Source of the DNA: Rhodopseudomonas palustris
GTDB taxonomy: Bacteria; Pseudomonadota; Alphaproteobacteria; Rhizobiales; Xanthobacteraceae
DNA length: 64,000 nt
NCBI RefSeq assembly: GCF_013415845.1
Contig: NZ_CP058907.1
Span: 4,588,001-4,652,000, forward strand
Direction: 5' to 3'
The translations under genes were made by a program, and so were the position numbers. The notes beneath the pieces are model-generated. The model had not been told where the DNA came from, did no database searches, and saw nothing but the letters and a program-made list of their open reading frames with translations. Positions within the stretch are counted from its first letter, which is position 1, and every line of letters begins with the position of its first letter. Below, piece after piece: positions 55,037 to 63,649 of this stretch.

Positions 55037-56596
55037 ATGCCCGCCCCAGACGCCAGCTCCCCCGGCTGCCAGCAGCAAGACGTCTTCGACTTTCTGGGCC
55101 GCGGGGCCGGCGACGCGCCCGTGGTGCAGATCGACACCCATGGCGCAGCGGTTTTTCTCGATGGGAACCGGGCGCTGAAGATCAAGCGCGCCGTCAAGTT
55201 CCCGTTTCTGGACTATTCAACCCTCGCCAAACGAAAGATCGCCTGCGAGCAGGAGCTCGAGGTCGGCCACCGATTCGCGCCGACGATCTATCGGCGTGTC
55301 GTTCCGATCACCCGCACTGACAAGGGAGCGTTACAGATCGGCGGCGAAGGACCTGCGGTGGAATGGGCCGTGGAGATGATGCGCTTCGACGACAGCGCCA
55401 CGCTGGATCATCTCGCCCGCGCCGGTTCGCTCGGTCCTGAGCTGATCGACGCCGTCGCCGATGCGATCGCCGCCTCGCATCAAGCAGCGCCTTTGGCGGC
55501 GACTGCACCATGGGTCGCATCGATGGAACCGATCCTGGCGGACGACTCCAACGAGCTTGCCGCAGGCGGTTTTGCGGCCGCCGACGTTGCGATGCTCGAC
55601 AACGGCAGCCGCAATGCGCTCGGCCGGCTGCGCCCGTTGCTGGAGCAGCGAGGTGTGGCAGGCTTCGTTCGCTGGTGCCACGGCGATCTGCACCTCGCCA
55701 ATATCGTGGTGATCGACGGCAAGCCGACGCTGTTCGACGCCATCGAATTCGATCCGGCGTTCGCCTCGGTCGACGTGCTGTACGATCTCGCCTTCCCGCT
55801 GATGGACCTGCTGCATTACGGCCGCGGCAGCGACTCCGCACAACTTTTGAACCGCTATCTCGCGGTGACGAGCACGGACAATCTCGATGCGCTGTCGGCA
55901 CTGCCGCTGCTGCTGTCGATGCGCGCTGCGATCCGCGCCAAGGTGATGCTGGCACGACCCGCGGCCGATGAGACGATCAGGCGAGCCAATCGGGCGATTG
56001 CCGAATCCTATTTCGAGCTGGCACTGCGGCTGATCGCGCAGCCCCCACCCCGGCTGATCGCGGTCGGCGGGCTGTCGGGCACCGGCAAGTCAGTGCTGGC
56101 TCGCGCTCTCTCCGGCAACGTCCTGCCCCTGCCCGGCGCCGTGGTGCTGCGCTCGGATGTGGCCCGCAAACGGCTGCACGGCGTCGCCGACACTGAACGG
56201 CTCCCGGCAACAGCCTACACCGCTGAAGTGACGGAGGCGGTGTATCGCGGTCTAGCCGAACGCGCCGCGCATATCTTGAAACAGGGACATTCGGTGATCG
56301 TCGATGCGGTGTTCTCCAAGCCCGAGGAGCGCGACACGATCGAAAGCGTCGCGGCCGGGCTTGGCATCCCGTTCCACGGGCTGTTTCTCACCGCCGATCT
56401 CGCCACGCGGATCGCGCGAGTCGCCGGCCGCACCGCCGATGCGTCCGATGCGACGCCGGAGATCGTCCGGCAGCAGCAAAGCTACGCGCAGGGCGTGATC
56501 GGCTGGACCTCGATCGACGCCGGCGGCACTCCGGCCGAGACGCTGTCGCGGGCGGTGGCGGCTTTGCCGCAGACCGCTCAGGTCTGCAGCACGTAG
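55037..56596 (+). CDS. Aminoglycoside-phosphotransferase-like protein fused to a P-loop kinase
   Basis: This 519-residue protein joins two domains. Residues ~30-340 are APH-like (COG2187 type): VVQIDTHGAAVFLDGNRALKIK, catalytic WCHGDLHLANIVVIDG, FDAIEFDPAF. Residues ~345-515 are a P-loop kinase (COG0645 type) with Walker A GGLSGTGKSVLAR. Fusions of this kind are common in proteobacteria, often in redox or stress loci; the substrate is unknown. Its last 19 bases overlap the convergent PHA synthase gene. Confidence 0.87.
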   Translation: MPAPDASSPGCQQQDVFDFLGRGAGDAPVVQIDTHGAAVFLDGNRALKIKRAVKFPFLDYSTLAKRKIACEQELEVGHRFAPTIYRRVVPITRTDKGALQIGGEGPAVEWAVEMMRFDDSATLDHLARAGSLGPELIDAVADAIAASHQAAPLAATAPWVASMEPILADDSNELAAGGFAAADVAMLDNGSRNALGRLRPLLEQRGVAGFVRWCHGDLHLANIVVIDGKPTLFDAIEFDPAFASVDVLYDLAFPLMDLLHYGRGSDSAQLLNRYLAVTSTDNLDALSALPLLLSMRAAIRAKVMLARPAADETIRRANRAIAESYFELALRLIAQPPPRLIAVGGLSGTGKSVLARALSGNVLPLPGAVVLRSDVARKRLHGVADTERLPATAYTAEVTEAVYRGLAERAAHILKQGHSVIVDAVFSKPEERDTIESVAAGLGIPFHGLFLTADLATRIARVAGRTADASDATPEIVRQQQSYAQGVIGWTSIDAGGTPAETLSRAVAALPQTAQVCST

Positions 56597-58347
56597 CTGC
56601 CCGGTGCGTCCGGCAGTGCGCCCGGATCGACGTCCGGCAATCCGATGCGCGGCGGCGCGACCGGCTCGCCGGAGCGGGTACCGAGCCAATGCACCCATTC
56701 GGTCCACCACGAGCCTTCGGCGTGGGGCGCCTGCTTCAGCCAATCGTCCGGCCCGACATACGGACCATCGGCTTCCTTGGTCATCACTTGATAACCATGC
56801 GCCTTCGGCGACGGCGGCGAGACGATACCGGCGTTGTGGCCGCCGCCGGTCAGACAGAAGGTGACGTCGGCGTCGGCCAGCAAATGGATCTTGAAGGTCG
56901 ATCGCCACGGCGCGACGTGATCGCGCTGCGTTCCGACCACGAAGATCGGCGTGTGGATGTCGGACAGTGCGATCGGCCGGCCATCGACCACATAGCGGCC
57001 TTCGGCCAGATCGTTGTCGAGGAACAGCTTGCGTAGATATTCGGAGTGCATCCGATACGGCATCCGCGTGGCATCAGCGTTCCAGGCCATCAGATCATTG
57101 GGCTCGGAGCGCACGCCCATCAGATATTCATGCACCAACCGCGACCAGATCAGATCGTTGGAGCGCAGGATTTGGAACGCGCCAGACATCTGGGTGGTGT
57201 CGAGCACGCCGCGATTCCACATCATGTCTTCGAGGAAGGCGACCTGGCTCTCGTTGATGAACAGCGTCAGCTCGCCGGCCTCGGTGAAGTCGGTCTGGGC
57301 GGCGAACAGCGTGATCGATTTGAGCCGGCTGTCGCCGTCGCGTCCCATCGCAGCCGCCGCGATCGACAGCAGCGTGCCGCCGAGGCAATAGCCGACCGCA
57401 TGCACCGGACGATCCGGCAGGATCGCGCCGATCGTGTCGAGCGCGGCCATCACACCGAGCCGGCGATAGTCTTCGAGCGAGACATCGCGATCCGCGGCGG
57501 TCGGATTGCGCCACGAGATCATGAAGACGGTGTAGCCCTGCTCGGTGAGATACTTCACTAGCGAATTATGCGGCGACAGATCGAGAATGTAGTACTTCAT
57601 GATCCAGGCCGGCACGATCAGGATCGGCTCCGGCCGCACCGTCTCGGTGGCGGGCGCGTATTGGATCAGCTCGATCAGTTTGTTGCTGTACACCACCTTG
57701 CCGGGCGTCACCGCGACGTCCTTGCCGACCACGAAGTCATGCTTCGGCTCGTGCGCCATCAGTTCGAGGAGATCTTCCCACCAATTGCGGAAGCCGTCGG
57801 CGAGATTGCGGCCCTCGGTCGATGCCGTGCGGCGAAGCACTTCCGGATTGGTGAGGGCGAAGTTCGACGGCGCCCACACGTCGAGCATCTGCCGGGTCGC
57901 GAACTCGACGATCTTCTCGTTCTGCTCCGACACACCGCGAATATTGGTGGTGGCATCGTGCCACCACTGCTCGGCGAGCAGAAATCCCTGCGCCATCAGG
58001 TTGAACGGCGGCTCGCGCCATTCCGGCGCGCTGAAGCGCCGATCTTGCGGTTGCGGCGCGATCAGCGACCACGGCGCGGTCTGGCCGATCGAGGCTTCGG
58101 CGAGTTGTGTCCCACGGCGCAGCGCATCGTTGACAAGATCCATCCGCTGTGTCGGCGCCCAGAACAGATGCGACAGCCAGTCGGCATAGGCGAGCGTCAG
58201 CGCCGTCGGCGACAACCCGCCGGTCAGCGGCGCCAGTGTCGCATGCAGGGTGCGATCGCTGTCGCTCGGACCGTGATGTCTGACCGGCGATTGAATCTGC
58301 TGGGAAGCGGCGCTCGGCGCCGGCGGAGAAGTCTGCAACATCATCAC
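56578..58347 (-). CDS. phaC: Poly(3-hydroxyalkanoate) synthase, PhaC-like
   Basis: A 589-residue synthase. The lipase-like box is VGYCLGGTLLSI, with nucleophile Cys in place of Ser. Later come catalytic Asp in VVGTQRDHVAPW and His in LTGGGHNAGIVSPP. N-terminal PhaC features include LTYADWLSHLFWAPTQRM-like segments. It polymerises hydroxyacyl-CoA into storage polyester at the granule surface. A FixK-type site 216 bases upstream suggests carbon storage under low oxygen. No phasin or phaAB is adjacent. Confidence 0.9.
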   Translation of the reverse strand: MMMLQTSPPAPSAASQQIQSPVRHHGPSDSDRTLHATLAPLTGGLSPTALTLAYADWLSHLFWAPTQRMDLVNDALRRGTQLAEASIGQTAPWSLIAPQPQDRRFSAPEWREPPFNLMAQGFLLAEQWWHDATTNIRGVSEQNEKIVEFATRQMLDVWAPSNFALTNPEVLRRTASTEGRNLADGFRNWWEDLLELMAHEPKHDFVVGKDVAVTPGKVVYSNKLIELIQYAPATETVRPEPILIVPAWIMKYYILDLSPHNSLVKYLTEQGYTVFMISWRNPTAADRDVSLEDYRRLGVMAALDTIGAILPDRPVHAVGYCLGGTLLSIAAAAMGRDGDSRLKSITLFAAQTDFTEAGELTLFINESQVAFLEDMMWNRGVLDTTQMSGAFQILRSNDLIWSRLVHEYLMGVRSEPNDLMAWNADATRMPYRMHSEYLRKLFLDNDLAEGRYVVDGRPIALSDIHTPIFVVGTQRDHVAPWRSTFKIHLLADADVTFCLTGGGHNAGIVSPPSPKAHGYQVMTKEADGPYVGPDDWLKQAPHAEGSWWTEWVHWLGTRSGEPVAPPRIGLPDVDPGALPDAPGSYVLQT

Positions 58348-58562
58348 CTCGTCGCGGCCGTCGCGCGGAAACGCCGGCTCGGCCTATGGCTAGTTTCGCC
58401 CGCCCGATGGCAATTCGGTACGCCCCTGCCCTCCACATATAGGACGACCAAGATGTCATCTTGCAGTCATCCGCTGATTCTGGAGTAAGCCGCCGCGAAA
58501 ATGGTTAAGTCGTGGTAGCGGAGTCGGATGCGAAGCCTCGCATCCGGCTTGAACCGCGCCGC

Positions 58563-58576
58563 TTGACCTTGCTCAA
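58563..58576. promoter_or_regulatory. FixK/Fnr-like box upstream of phaC
   Basis: TTGACCTTGCTCAA fits TTGA-N6-TCAA but has both inner half-site bases changed. It lies just after the end of the universal stress protein gene and upstream of phaC on the minus strand. Confidence 0.5.
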
Positions 58577-58610
58577 GCCGCGGATGGGAGCCGCCAGCCC
58601 CGTTGATCCC

Positions 58611-59447
58611 CTACCGCGCCAGGAAGGCGCAGCGCGAGGTCTGCTCCAGCAGGTGCTGGGTGACACCGCCGAGAATCCACTCGCGGAAGCGCGAACGCCC
58701 GTAAGCGCCAGCGACCACGATGCCGGCGCCGACCTGCCGGGCGATGTCGGTGATTTGCCGCGACACATCCCCGGTGTGTTCCGGCACCTCGCCGATGGCA
58801 TGGATGTGATGACGCGACAGCCAATCGACCACGTCGTGCACGCCGGCCAGCGCGGCTGCACGGCCATGGTCTTCCTCGCTCTCGACGATCTCGACCACGG
58901 TGACGTGGCTGGCCTGGCGCAACAGCGGCAGCGCGTCCACGATCGCGCGACGCGCCTCCGGATTGTCCTTCCACGCCACCAACACGCTCGACAGATCGAT
59001 CCGGCACACATTCGGCGGCACCACCAGGAGCGGGCGCCCGATCTCCATCACAAGGTCGGCCGGATCGGCCGACGCGAACGGATCGGTGAGAAGGCTCGAC
59101 ACGCCGGCGCCGCACACCACGATGTCCGCGGCGCGCGCCTGCTGCACGATGTAGCGCGACGGCTGTTCGATGGCGCTGCGCCATTGCAGTTCGCGGGTGT
59201 GGCCGCTCATCGCCTGGCGGAATTCGGCTTCCAGATCCGACAGACGCTGCTTGATGGTCGCGAGGCCCTCCACCATCAGGCGCTCGGCCTGACTGCCGGA
59301 CATGTAGTACACCGGCGGGCTCAGTTCGGAGGCCGCAATTCCGATCAGGCGCGACTCGAAGCGCTCTGCCAATTCCGCCGCGATGCTGAGACGACACGCG
59401 TTGGGCTGGTCGAACGCGAGCGCGACCATCACCGTCGAGTACGTCAT
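58611..59447 (-). CDS. Tandem universal stress protein (UspA family)
   Basis: A 278-residue protein of two Usp folds: the first begins TYSTVMVALAFDQPNACRLS, the second VLVAWKDNPEARRAIVDAL and ends with the ATP-binding-like VVAGAYGRSRFREWILGGVTQHLL. Tandem Usps respond to oxygen limitation and stress. It diverges from a second tandem Usp gene, with a FixK-like site between them. ATG 59447 is chosen by the Usp start; the longer frame is not conserved. Confidence 0.88.
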   Translation of the reverse strand: MTYSTVMVALAFDQPNACRLSIAAELAERFESRLIGIAASELSPPVYYMSGSQAERLMVEGLATIKQRLSDLEAEFRQAMSGHTRELQWRSAIEQPSRYIVQQARAADIVVCGAGVSSLLTDPFASADPADLVMEIGRPLLVVPPNVCRIDLSSVLVAWKDNPEARRAIVDALPLLRQASHVTVVEIVESEEDHGRAAALAGVHDVVDWLSRHHIHAIGEVPEHTGDVSRQITDIARQVGAGIVVAGAYGRSRFREWILGGVTQHLLEQTSRCAFLAR

Positions 59448-59555
59448 CGGGCACCTCCCGGGAACCACCGCGGCAACCACAATCCTGCAGCCACCGCTCA
59501 CCGCTTCCGGCCACTGCAACGGAGCTATGATCCCGCAACAGAGCTTTCAGATACG

Positions 59556-59569
59556 ATGAGCTAGATCAA
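59556..59569. promoter_or_regulatory. Imperfect FixK/Fnr-like box between divergent Usp genes
   Basis: ATGAGCTAGATCAA: the right half-site is perfect (ATCAA), the left reads ATGAG. At -41.5 it places start sites near 59521 and 59604, well matched to both Usp genes. Confidence 0.5.
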
Positions 59570-59636
59570 AGTAACCCGCAAGCACCGCCATATATTCCGC
59601 TCCCGATCCGACACGCTTGGAAGCGGGAGTCCTGCA

Positions 59637-60470
59637 ATGCTGAGTGACATCGTCGCCCACATCCCGGCCGATCGACCGGCCGACGGCGTGGTCGCCTGCG
59701 CCGTCTCGGTCGCGAAGGCATTCGATGCGCATCTGGACGGCATCGTCTGCACCTATCAGCCGATCAATCCGGCCATCATGGTGGGCGCATCGGCCGCATA
59801 CTATGCTGCCGCCACCCAGCAAAACACCGATGCCGATGAGGCCGCCGCACGGCTCGATCAGTTCGAGATCGCGGCCCGCGCCGCCGGCGTCACGCACGGC
59901 GCCCGCTCGGTGTGCGATACGCCGGTGCTCGCCAATCAAGCCCTGTCGGAAATCTCGCGGCTGTACGACCTCACCGTCCTGGTGCAGCCGGACCGCGCCA
60001 AGCCGGGTCACCAGGACCCGCTGCCGGAAGCGGTGCTGTTCAATTCCGGCAAGCCTATGCTGATGGTGCCCTATATCCATTCAGGTCCGCTCGCCTTCGA
60101 CCGCATCCTGATCTGCTGGGACGGTGGACGTCCCGCGGCGCGCGCAGTGCATGACGCGATGCCGTTCCTCACCCGGGCGAAGATGATCGACGTCGTCTCC
60201 GTCAACGAAGATGAGGACGTGGTCGGACAGGCGTCGTCCACCGCACTGCTGGCCCACCTGATGCGCCACGATCTGGCGGCGACCGGACACCAGCTCACCT
60301 CGCCGCCCGGCAGCATCCACAACACTATTCTGTCATTCGCCGCCGACAGCGGCGCCAACCTGCTGGTGATGGGCGGCTACGGCCATTCGCGGCTGCGCGA
60401 GTTCATCCTCGGCGGCGTGACGAGAGGCATCTTCAAATCGCTGACCTTGCCCGCGTTGATCTCGCATTGA
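59637..60470 (+). CDS. Tandem universal stress protein (UspA family)
   Basis: A 277-residue protein with two Usp halves: SDIVAHIPADRPADGVVACAVS at the start, FDRILICWDGGRPAARAVHDA starting the second, and the conserved LLVMGGYGHSRLREFILGGVTRG near the end. The G-x2-G-x9-G-S/V-T pattern of ATP-binding Usps is present in the second half. It is followed after 86 bases by a CBS-BON gene in the same direction, possibly co-transcribed. Confidence 0.88.
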   Translation: MLSDIVAHIPADRPADGVVACAVSVAKAFDAHLDGIVCTYQPINPAIMVGASAAYYAAATQQNTDADEAAARLDQFEIAARAAGVTHGARSVCDTPVLANQALSEISRLYDLTVLVQPDRAKPGHQDPLPEAVLFNSGKPMLMVPYIHSGPLAFDRILICWDGGRPAARAVHDAMPFLTRAKMIDVVSVNEDEDVVGQASSTALLAHLMRHDLAATGHQLTSPPGSIHNTILSFAADSGANLLVMGGYGHSRLREFILGGVTRGIFKSLTLPALISH

Positions 60471-60556
60471 CGCGTCGCGAGGGTCAGCGACACAACAAGC
60501 CACGGTGCGACCGGCGTGGCGCTCGGATTGCCGCCGCGGCTTAGGGGAGACTGGAT

Positions 60557-61288
60557 ATGCGTGCTCACCAAATCATGACTCGGCAACTTGTCACGATCGG
60601 CCCGGATGCGTCGATCGTCGATGCCGCCAATGCGATGATCGACAATCACGTCAGCGGCCTGCCGGTGGTCGACGACGACGGCAAGCTGATCGGTATCATC
60701 TCGGAAGGCGACTTCATCCGCCGCGCCGAAATCGGCACCCAGCGCAGGCGCGGGCGCTGGCTGCGGATGCTGCTCGGCCCCGGCACCTGTGCCGGCGACT
60801 TCGTCCACGAGCACGGCCGCAAGGTCGGCGAGGTGATGACGCACCATCCCTACACGGTCAGCGAAGACACCTCGATCGAGACCATCGTGAAGCTGATGGA
60901 GAAGCATCACGTCAAGCGCTTCCCGGTGATGCGCGGCGATCTGCTGGTCGGAATCGTCACCCGCAAGAACCTGCTGCGCGCGGTCGCCGACCTGGCGCGC
61001 CAAGCCCCCGAGCCGAACGCGGCGGACGACAAGATCCGCGACAAGATCATCGCCGAAATCGAACGCAACGACTGGCGCCCGTTCGGCCTCAGCGTGCTGG
61101 TGCGGGACGGCGTGGTGCACCTCAACGGCGTGATCACCGAAGAGCGGTCGCGGCAGGCCGCGGTGGTGGTCGCCGAGAACGTCTGCGGGGTGCGGGAAGT
61201 GCACGATCATTTGTGCTGGGTCGATACCATGTCCGGGTTCTACCTGAACTCGCCGGAAGACGATCGGGCGGCCAAAAAAGCGAGTTGA
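60557..61288 (+). CDS. CBS-pair protein with C-terminal BON domain
   Basis: A 243-residue protein. Residues 1-155 hold two CBS domains (MRAHQIMTRQLVTIGPDASI, GLPVVDDDGKLIGIISEGDF; VGEVMTHHPYTVSEDTSIE, RFPVMRGDLLVGIVTRKNLL). Residues ~160-230 form a BON domain (IIAEIERNDWRPFGLSVLVRDG and VHLNGVI). BON domains bind lipid or other ligands. AGGGGAGA lies upstream of the ATG. It is a typical member of rhizobial low-oxygen regulons; the direct ligand is unknown. Confidence 0.88.
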   Translation: MRAHQIMTRQLVTIGPDASIVDAANAMIDNHVSGLPVVDDDGKLIGIISEGDFIRRAEIGTQRRRGRWLRMLLGPGTCAGDFVHEHGRKVGEVMTHHPYTVSEDTSIETIVKLMEKHHVKRFPVMRGDLLVGIVTRKNLLRAVADLARQAPEPNAADDKIRDKIIAEIERNDWRPFGLSVLVRDGVVHLNGVITEERSRQAAVVVAENVCGVREVHDHLCWVDTMSGFYLNSPEDDRAAKKAS

Positions 61289-61433
61289 AATCCGCGCGCC
61301 GCCGCCGTTTAAGTGACCCTGACAGCGGCGGGCGCCCCGCCTTCCGCTGGTTGTGAAGTCGCGTCCGCGCGCCGTGTTGCGGATCGGAATGCCGTTGTGT
61401 TAAGAGCGGCAAAGAGAGCATTTCAGGCGTCGC

Positions 61434-62960
61434 GTGACCGAACCAGCCCCACCGTCGACCGAACTCCTTGCGCGCGATCGCCGTTTGCAGCAGGGCATCG
61501 ACGGGTACGGCGTCGGCACCTGGGAGCTCAATCTCGCCACCCAGGAATTGGCGTGTTCGGCGACCGCGCGGAAGCTGTTGGGCGTGCCGGCGGACGCTCC
61601 CCTCACCTACGACACCTTCATCTCCCTGGTTGATCCGGACGATCGGGAGCAAATCGCTCTCGCGCTGCAGCAATCGATCAAGCACGGCGATAAGATCGAC
61701 GTGATGTACCGGGTGGCGGAGAAAGACCGCCCCAGCCATTGGCTGCGCGCCCGCGGCGGCGTCGTGCACGAGGACGGCGCCTCCTATCTTTGTGGCATCG
61801 TGCTCGATATCGATCAGCAGAAGATGCTCGAGCAGGAACTGCGGCTGCAGCAGGGCCAGCTTCGCTCGATCCTCGACACCGTGCCGGACGCGATGATCCT
61901 GATCGACGGCCGCGGCATCATGCGGTTCTTCTCGCGGGCGGCGGAGCGGATGTTCGGCATGTCCGAGCGCGAAGCGATCGGCCAGAACATCAGCGTGCTG
62001 ATGCCGCGCCCCGACGCCACCCGTCACGACAACTACATCGATCGCTATAACAACACCGGCGAACGCCACATCATCGGCATCGGCCCCATCGTCACCGGCC
62101 GCCGCAAGGACGGCAGCACCTTCCCGATCCATCTGTCGATCGGCGAGATGGAATCCGGCGGCGAGCGCTACTTCACCGGCTTCATCCGCGACCTCACCGA
62201 ATATCAGCAGACCCAGGCGCGGCTGCACGAATTGCAGGCCGAACTGGTGCACGTCTCGCGGCTGACCGCGATGGGCGAAATGGCCTCGGCGCTGGCGCAC
62301 GAACTGAACCAACCGCTGTCGGCGATCAGCAACTACATGAAGGGCTCGCGCCGGCTGCTCGCCGGCAGCACCGATCCGAACACGGTCAAGATCGAAAGCG
62401 CGATGGAACGCGCCGCCGAGCAGGCGCTGCGCGCCGGCCAGATCATCCGCCGGCTGCGGGATTTCGTCGCGCGCGGCGAATCCGAAAAACGGGTCGAGAG
62501 CCTCGCCAAGCTGATCGAGGAGGCAGGCGCGCTCGGGCTCACCGGTGCCCGGGAACAAGGCGTCGTGCTGCGTTTCAATCTCGATCCGGCCCATGATCTG
62601 GTGCTGGTCGACCGGGTGCAGATCCAGCAGGTTCTGGTCAATCTGTTCCGCAATGCGCTGGAAGCGATGGCCAATTCCGATAAGAAGGAGTTGTCCGCCG
62701 GCAATGCGCGCGTGGCGGACGACATGGTCGAGGTCACCGTCTCGGACACCGGCAGCGGTCTGCCGGAGCAGGTCAAAGCCAAACTGTTTCAGACGTTCTT
62801 CACCACCAAGGAAACCGGAATGGGGGTCGGACTTTCGATCAGCCGTTCGATCATCGAGGCTCATGGCGGCCGGATGTGGGCGGAAACGAACAGCGCCGGC
62901 GGCGCGACGTTCCGCTTCACGCTGCCGCTGGCGCCCGTCGGGGATTTGACTGATGCCTAA
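61434..62960 (+). CDS. fixL: Oxygen-sensor histidine kinase FixL with a variant heme pocket
   Basis: A 508-residue protein from GTG 61434: a first PAS domain (residues ~20-135), the heme PAS domain (~140-255) and a full histidine kinase. His198 is the heme ligand (TRHDNYIDRY), His289 the phosphorylation site (ALAHELNQPL). N-box, G1 and G2 motifs are intact (NLFRNALEAM, DTGSGLPE, GMGVGLSIS). Where Bradyrhizobium FixL has Arg220 (HIIGIGR), this protein has Pro218 (HIIGIGP). FixL phosphorylates FixJ when oxygen is low. It overlaps fixJ by eight bases. Confidence 0.95.
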   Translation: MTEPAPPSTELLARDRRLQQGIDGYGVGTWELNLATQELACSATARKLLGVPADAPLTYDTFISLVDPDDREQIALALQQSIKHGDKIDVMYRVAEKDRPSHWLRARGGVVHEDGASYLCGIVLDIDQQKMLEQELRLQQGQLRSILDTVPDAMILIDGRGIMRFFSRAAERMFGMSEREAIGQNISVLMPRPDATRHDNYIDRYNNTGERHIIGIGPIVTGRRKDGSTFPIHLSIGEMESGGERYFTGFIRDLTEYQQTQARLHELQAELVHVSRLTAMGEMASALAHELNQPLSAISNYMKGSRRLLAGSTDPNTVKIESAMERAAEQALRAGQIIRRLRDFVARGESEKRVESLAKLIEEAGALGLTGAREQGVVLRFNLDPAHDLVLVDRVQIQQVLVNLFRNALEAMANSDKKELSAGNARVADDMVEVTVSDTGSGLPEQVKAKLFQTFFTTKETGMGVGLSISRSIIEAHGGRMWAETNSAGGATFRFTLPLAPVGDLTDA

Positions 62961-63564
62961 GGGAACCGTGCATGTGATCGACGACGACCTGGCGATGCGG
63001 GAATCGATCGACTTCCTGCTGAGCTCGGCCGGCTACGAGGTCCGACTGTACGAATCCGCGCAGGCATTTCTCGACCTGCCGGACGTGGAATTCGGCTGCA
63101 TCCTGTCGGACGTCCGGATGCCGGGGATCGATGGTCTCGACCTGTTGAAGCGCCAGAAAGCGGCTGGCAGCAAGCTGCCGGTGCTGATCATGACCGGCCA
63201 CGGCGACGTGCCGCTGGCGGTCGAGGCAATGAAGCTCGGCGCCTCCGACTTCATCGAGAAACCGTTCGACGACGACCGCCTGATCGGACTGATCGAAACG
63301 GCGCTGAAACAGGCCCAGGAAGGCGCCAAGAGCGAAGCTGTGGCGCAGGATATTGCGGCACGGATCCAGTCGCTCAGCCCGCGTGAACGCCAGGTGATGG
63401 ACGGCCTGATTGCCGGCATGTCCAACAAGGTGATTGCCCGCGAATTCGATATCAGTCCGCGTACTATCGAGGTCTATCGCGCCAACGTAATGACCAAGAT
63501 GCAAGCCTCGAGCCTGTCGGAACTCGTGCGGATGGCGATGCGCGGTGGCGTTATCAAGGATTGA
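62953..63564 (+). CDS. fixJ: Response regulator FixJ
   Basis: A 203-residue regulator: receiver with acidic HVIDDDLAMRE, phospho-acceptor Asp53 in ILSDVRMPGIDG, conserved Thr in MTGHGD and Lys in FIEKPFD. The C-terminal LuxR-type HTH reads LSPRERQVMDGLIAG, IAREFDISPRTIEVYRANVM. It activates fixK when phosphorylated by FixL. A FixK-type box overlaps its stop codon. Confidence 0.95.
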   Translation: MPKGTVHVIDDDLAMRESIDFLLSSAGYEVRLYESAQAFLDLPDVEFGCILSDVRMPGIDGLDLLKRQKAAGSKLPVLIMTGHGDVPLAVEAMKLGASDFIEKPFDDDRLIGLIETALKQAQEGAKSEAVAQDIAARIQSLSPRERQVMDGLIAGMSNKVIAREFDISPRTIEVYRANVMTKMQASSLSELVRMAMRGGVIKD

Positions 63565-63574
63565 GACAGATCAA
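63561..63574. promoter_or_regulatory. FixK/Fnr box upstream of the receiver gene
   Basis: TTGAGACAGATCAA: the right half-site is perfect and the left has one change. It overlaps the fixJ stop codon. At -41.5 the transcript would start near 63609, about 40 bases before the ATG at 63650. Confidence 0.65.
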
Positions 63575-63649
63575 TCCGGCTTCGTTGGTAGCCCGTATGC
63601 TACCAGTATGACAGTTTTCGCAGCGCTCATCGGTGCGTGAGGTTTGGTA

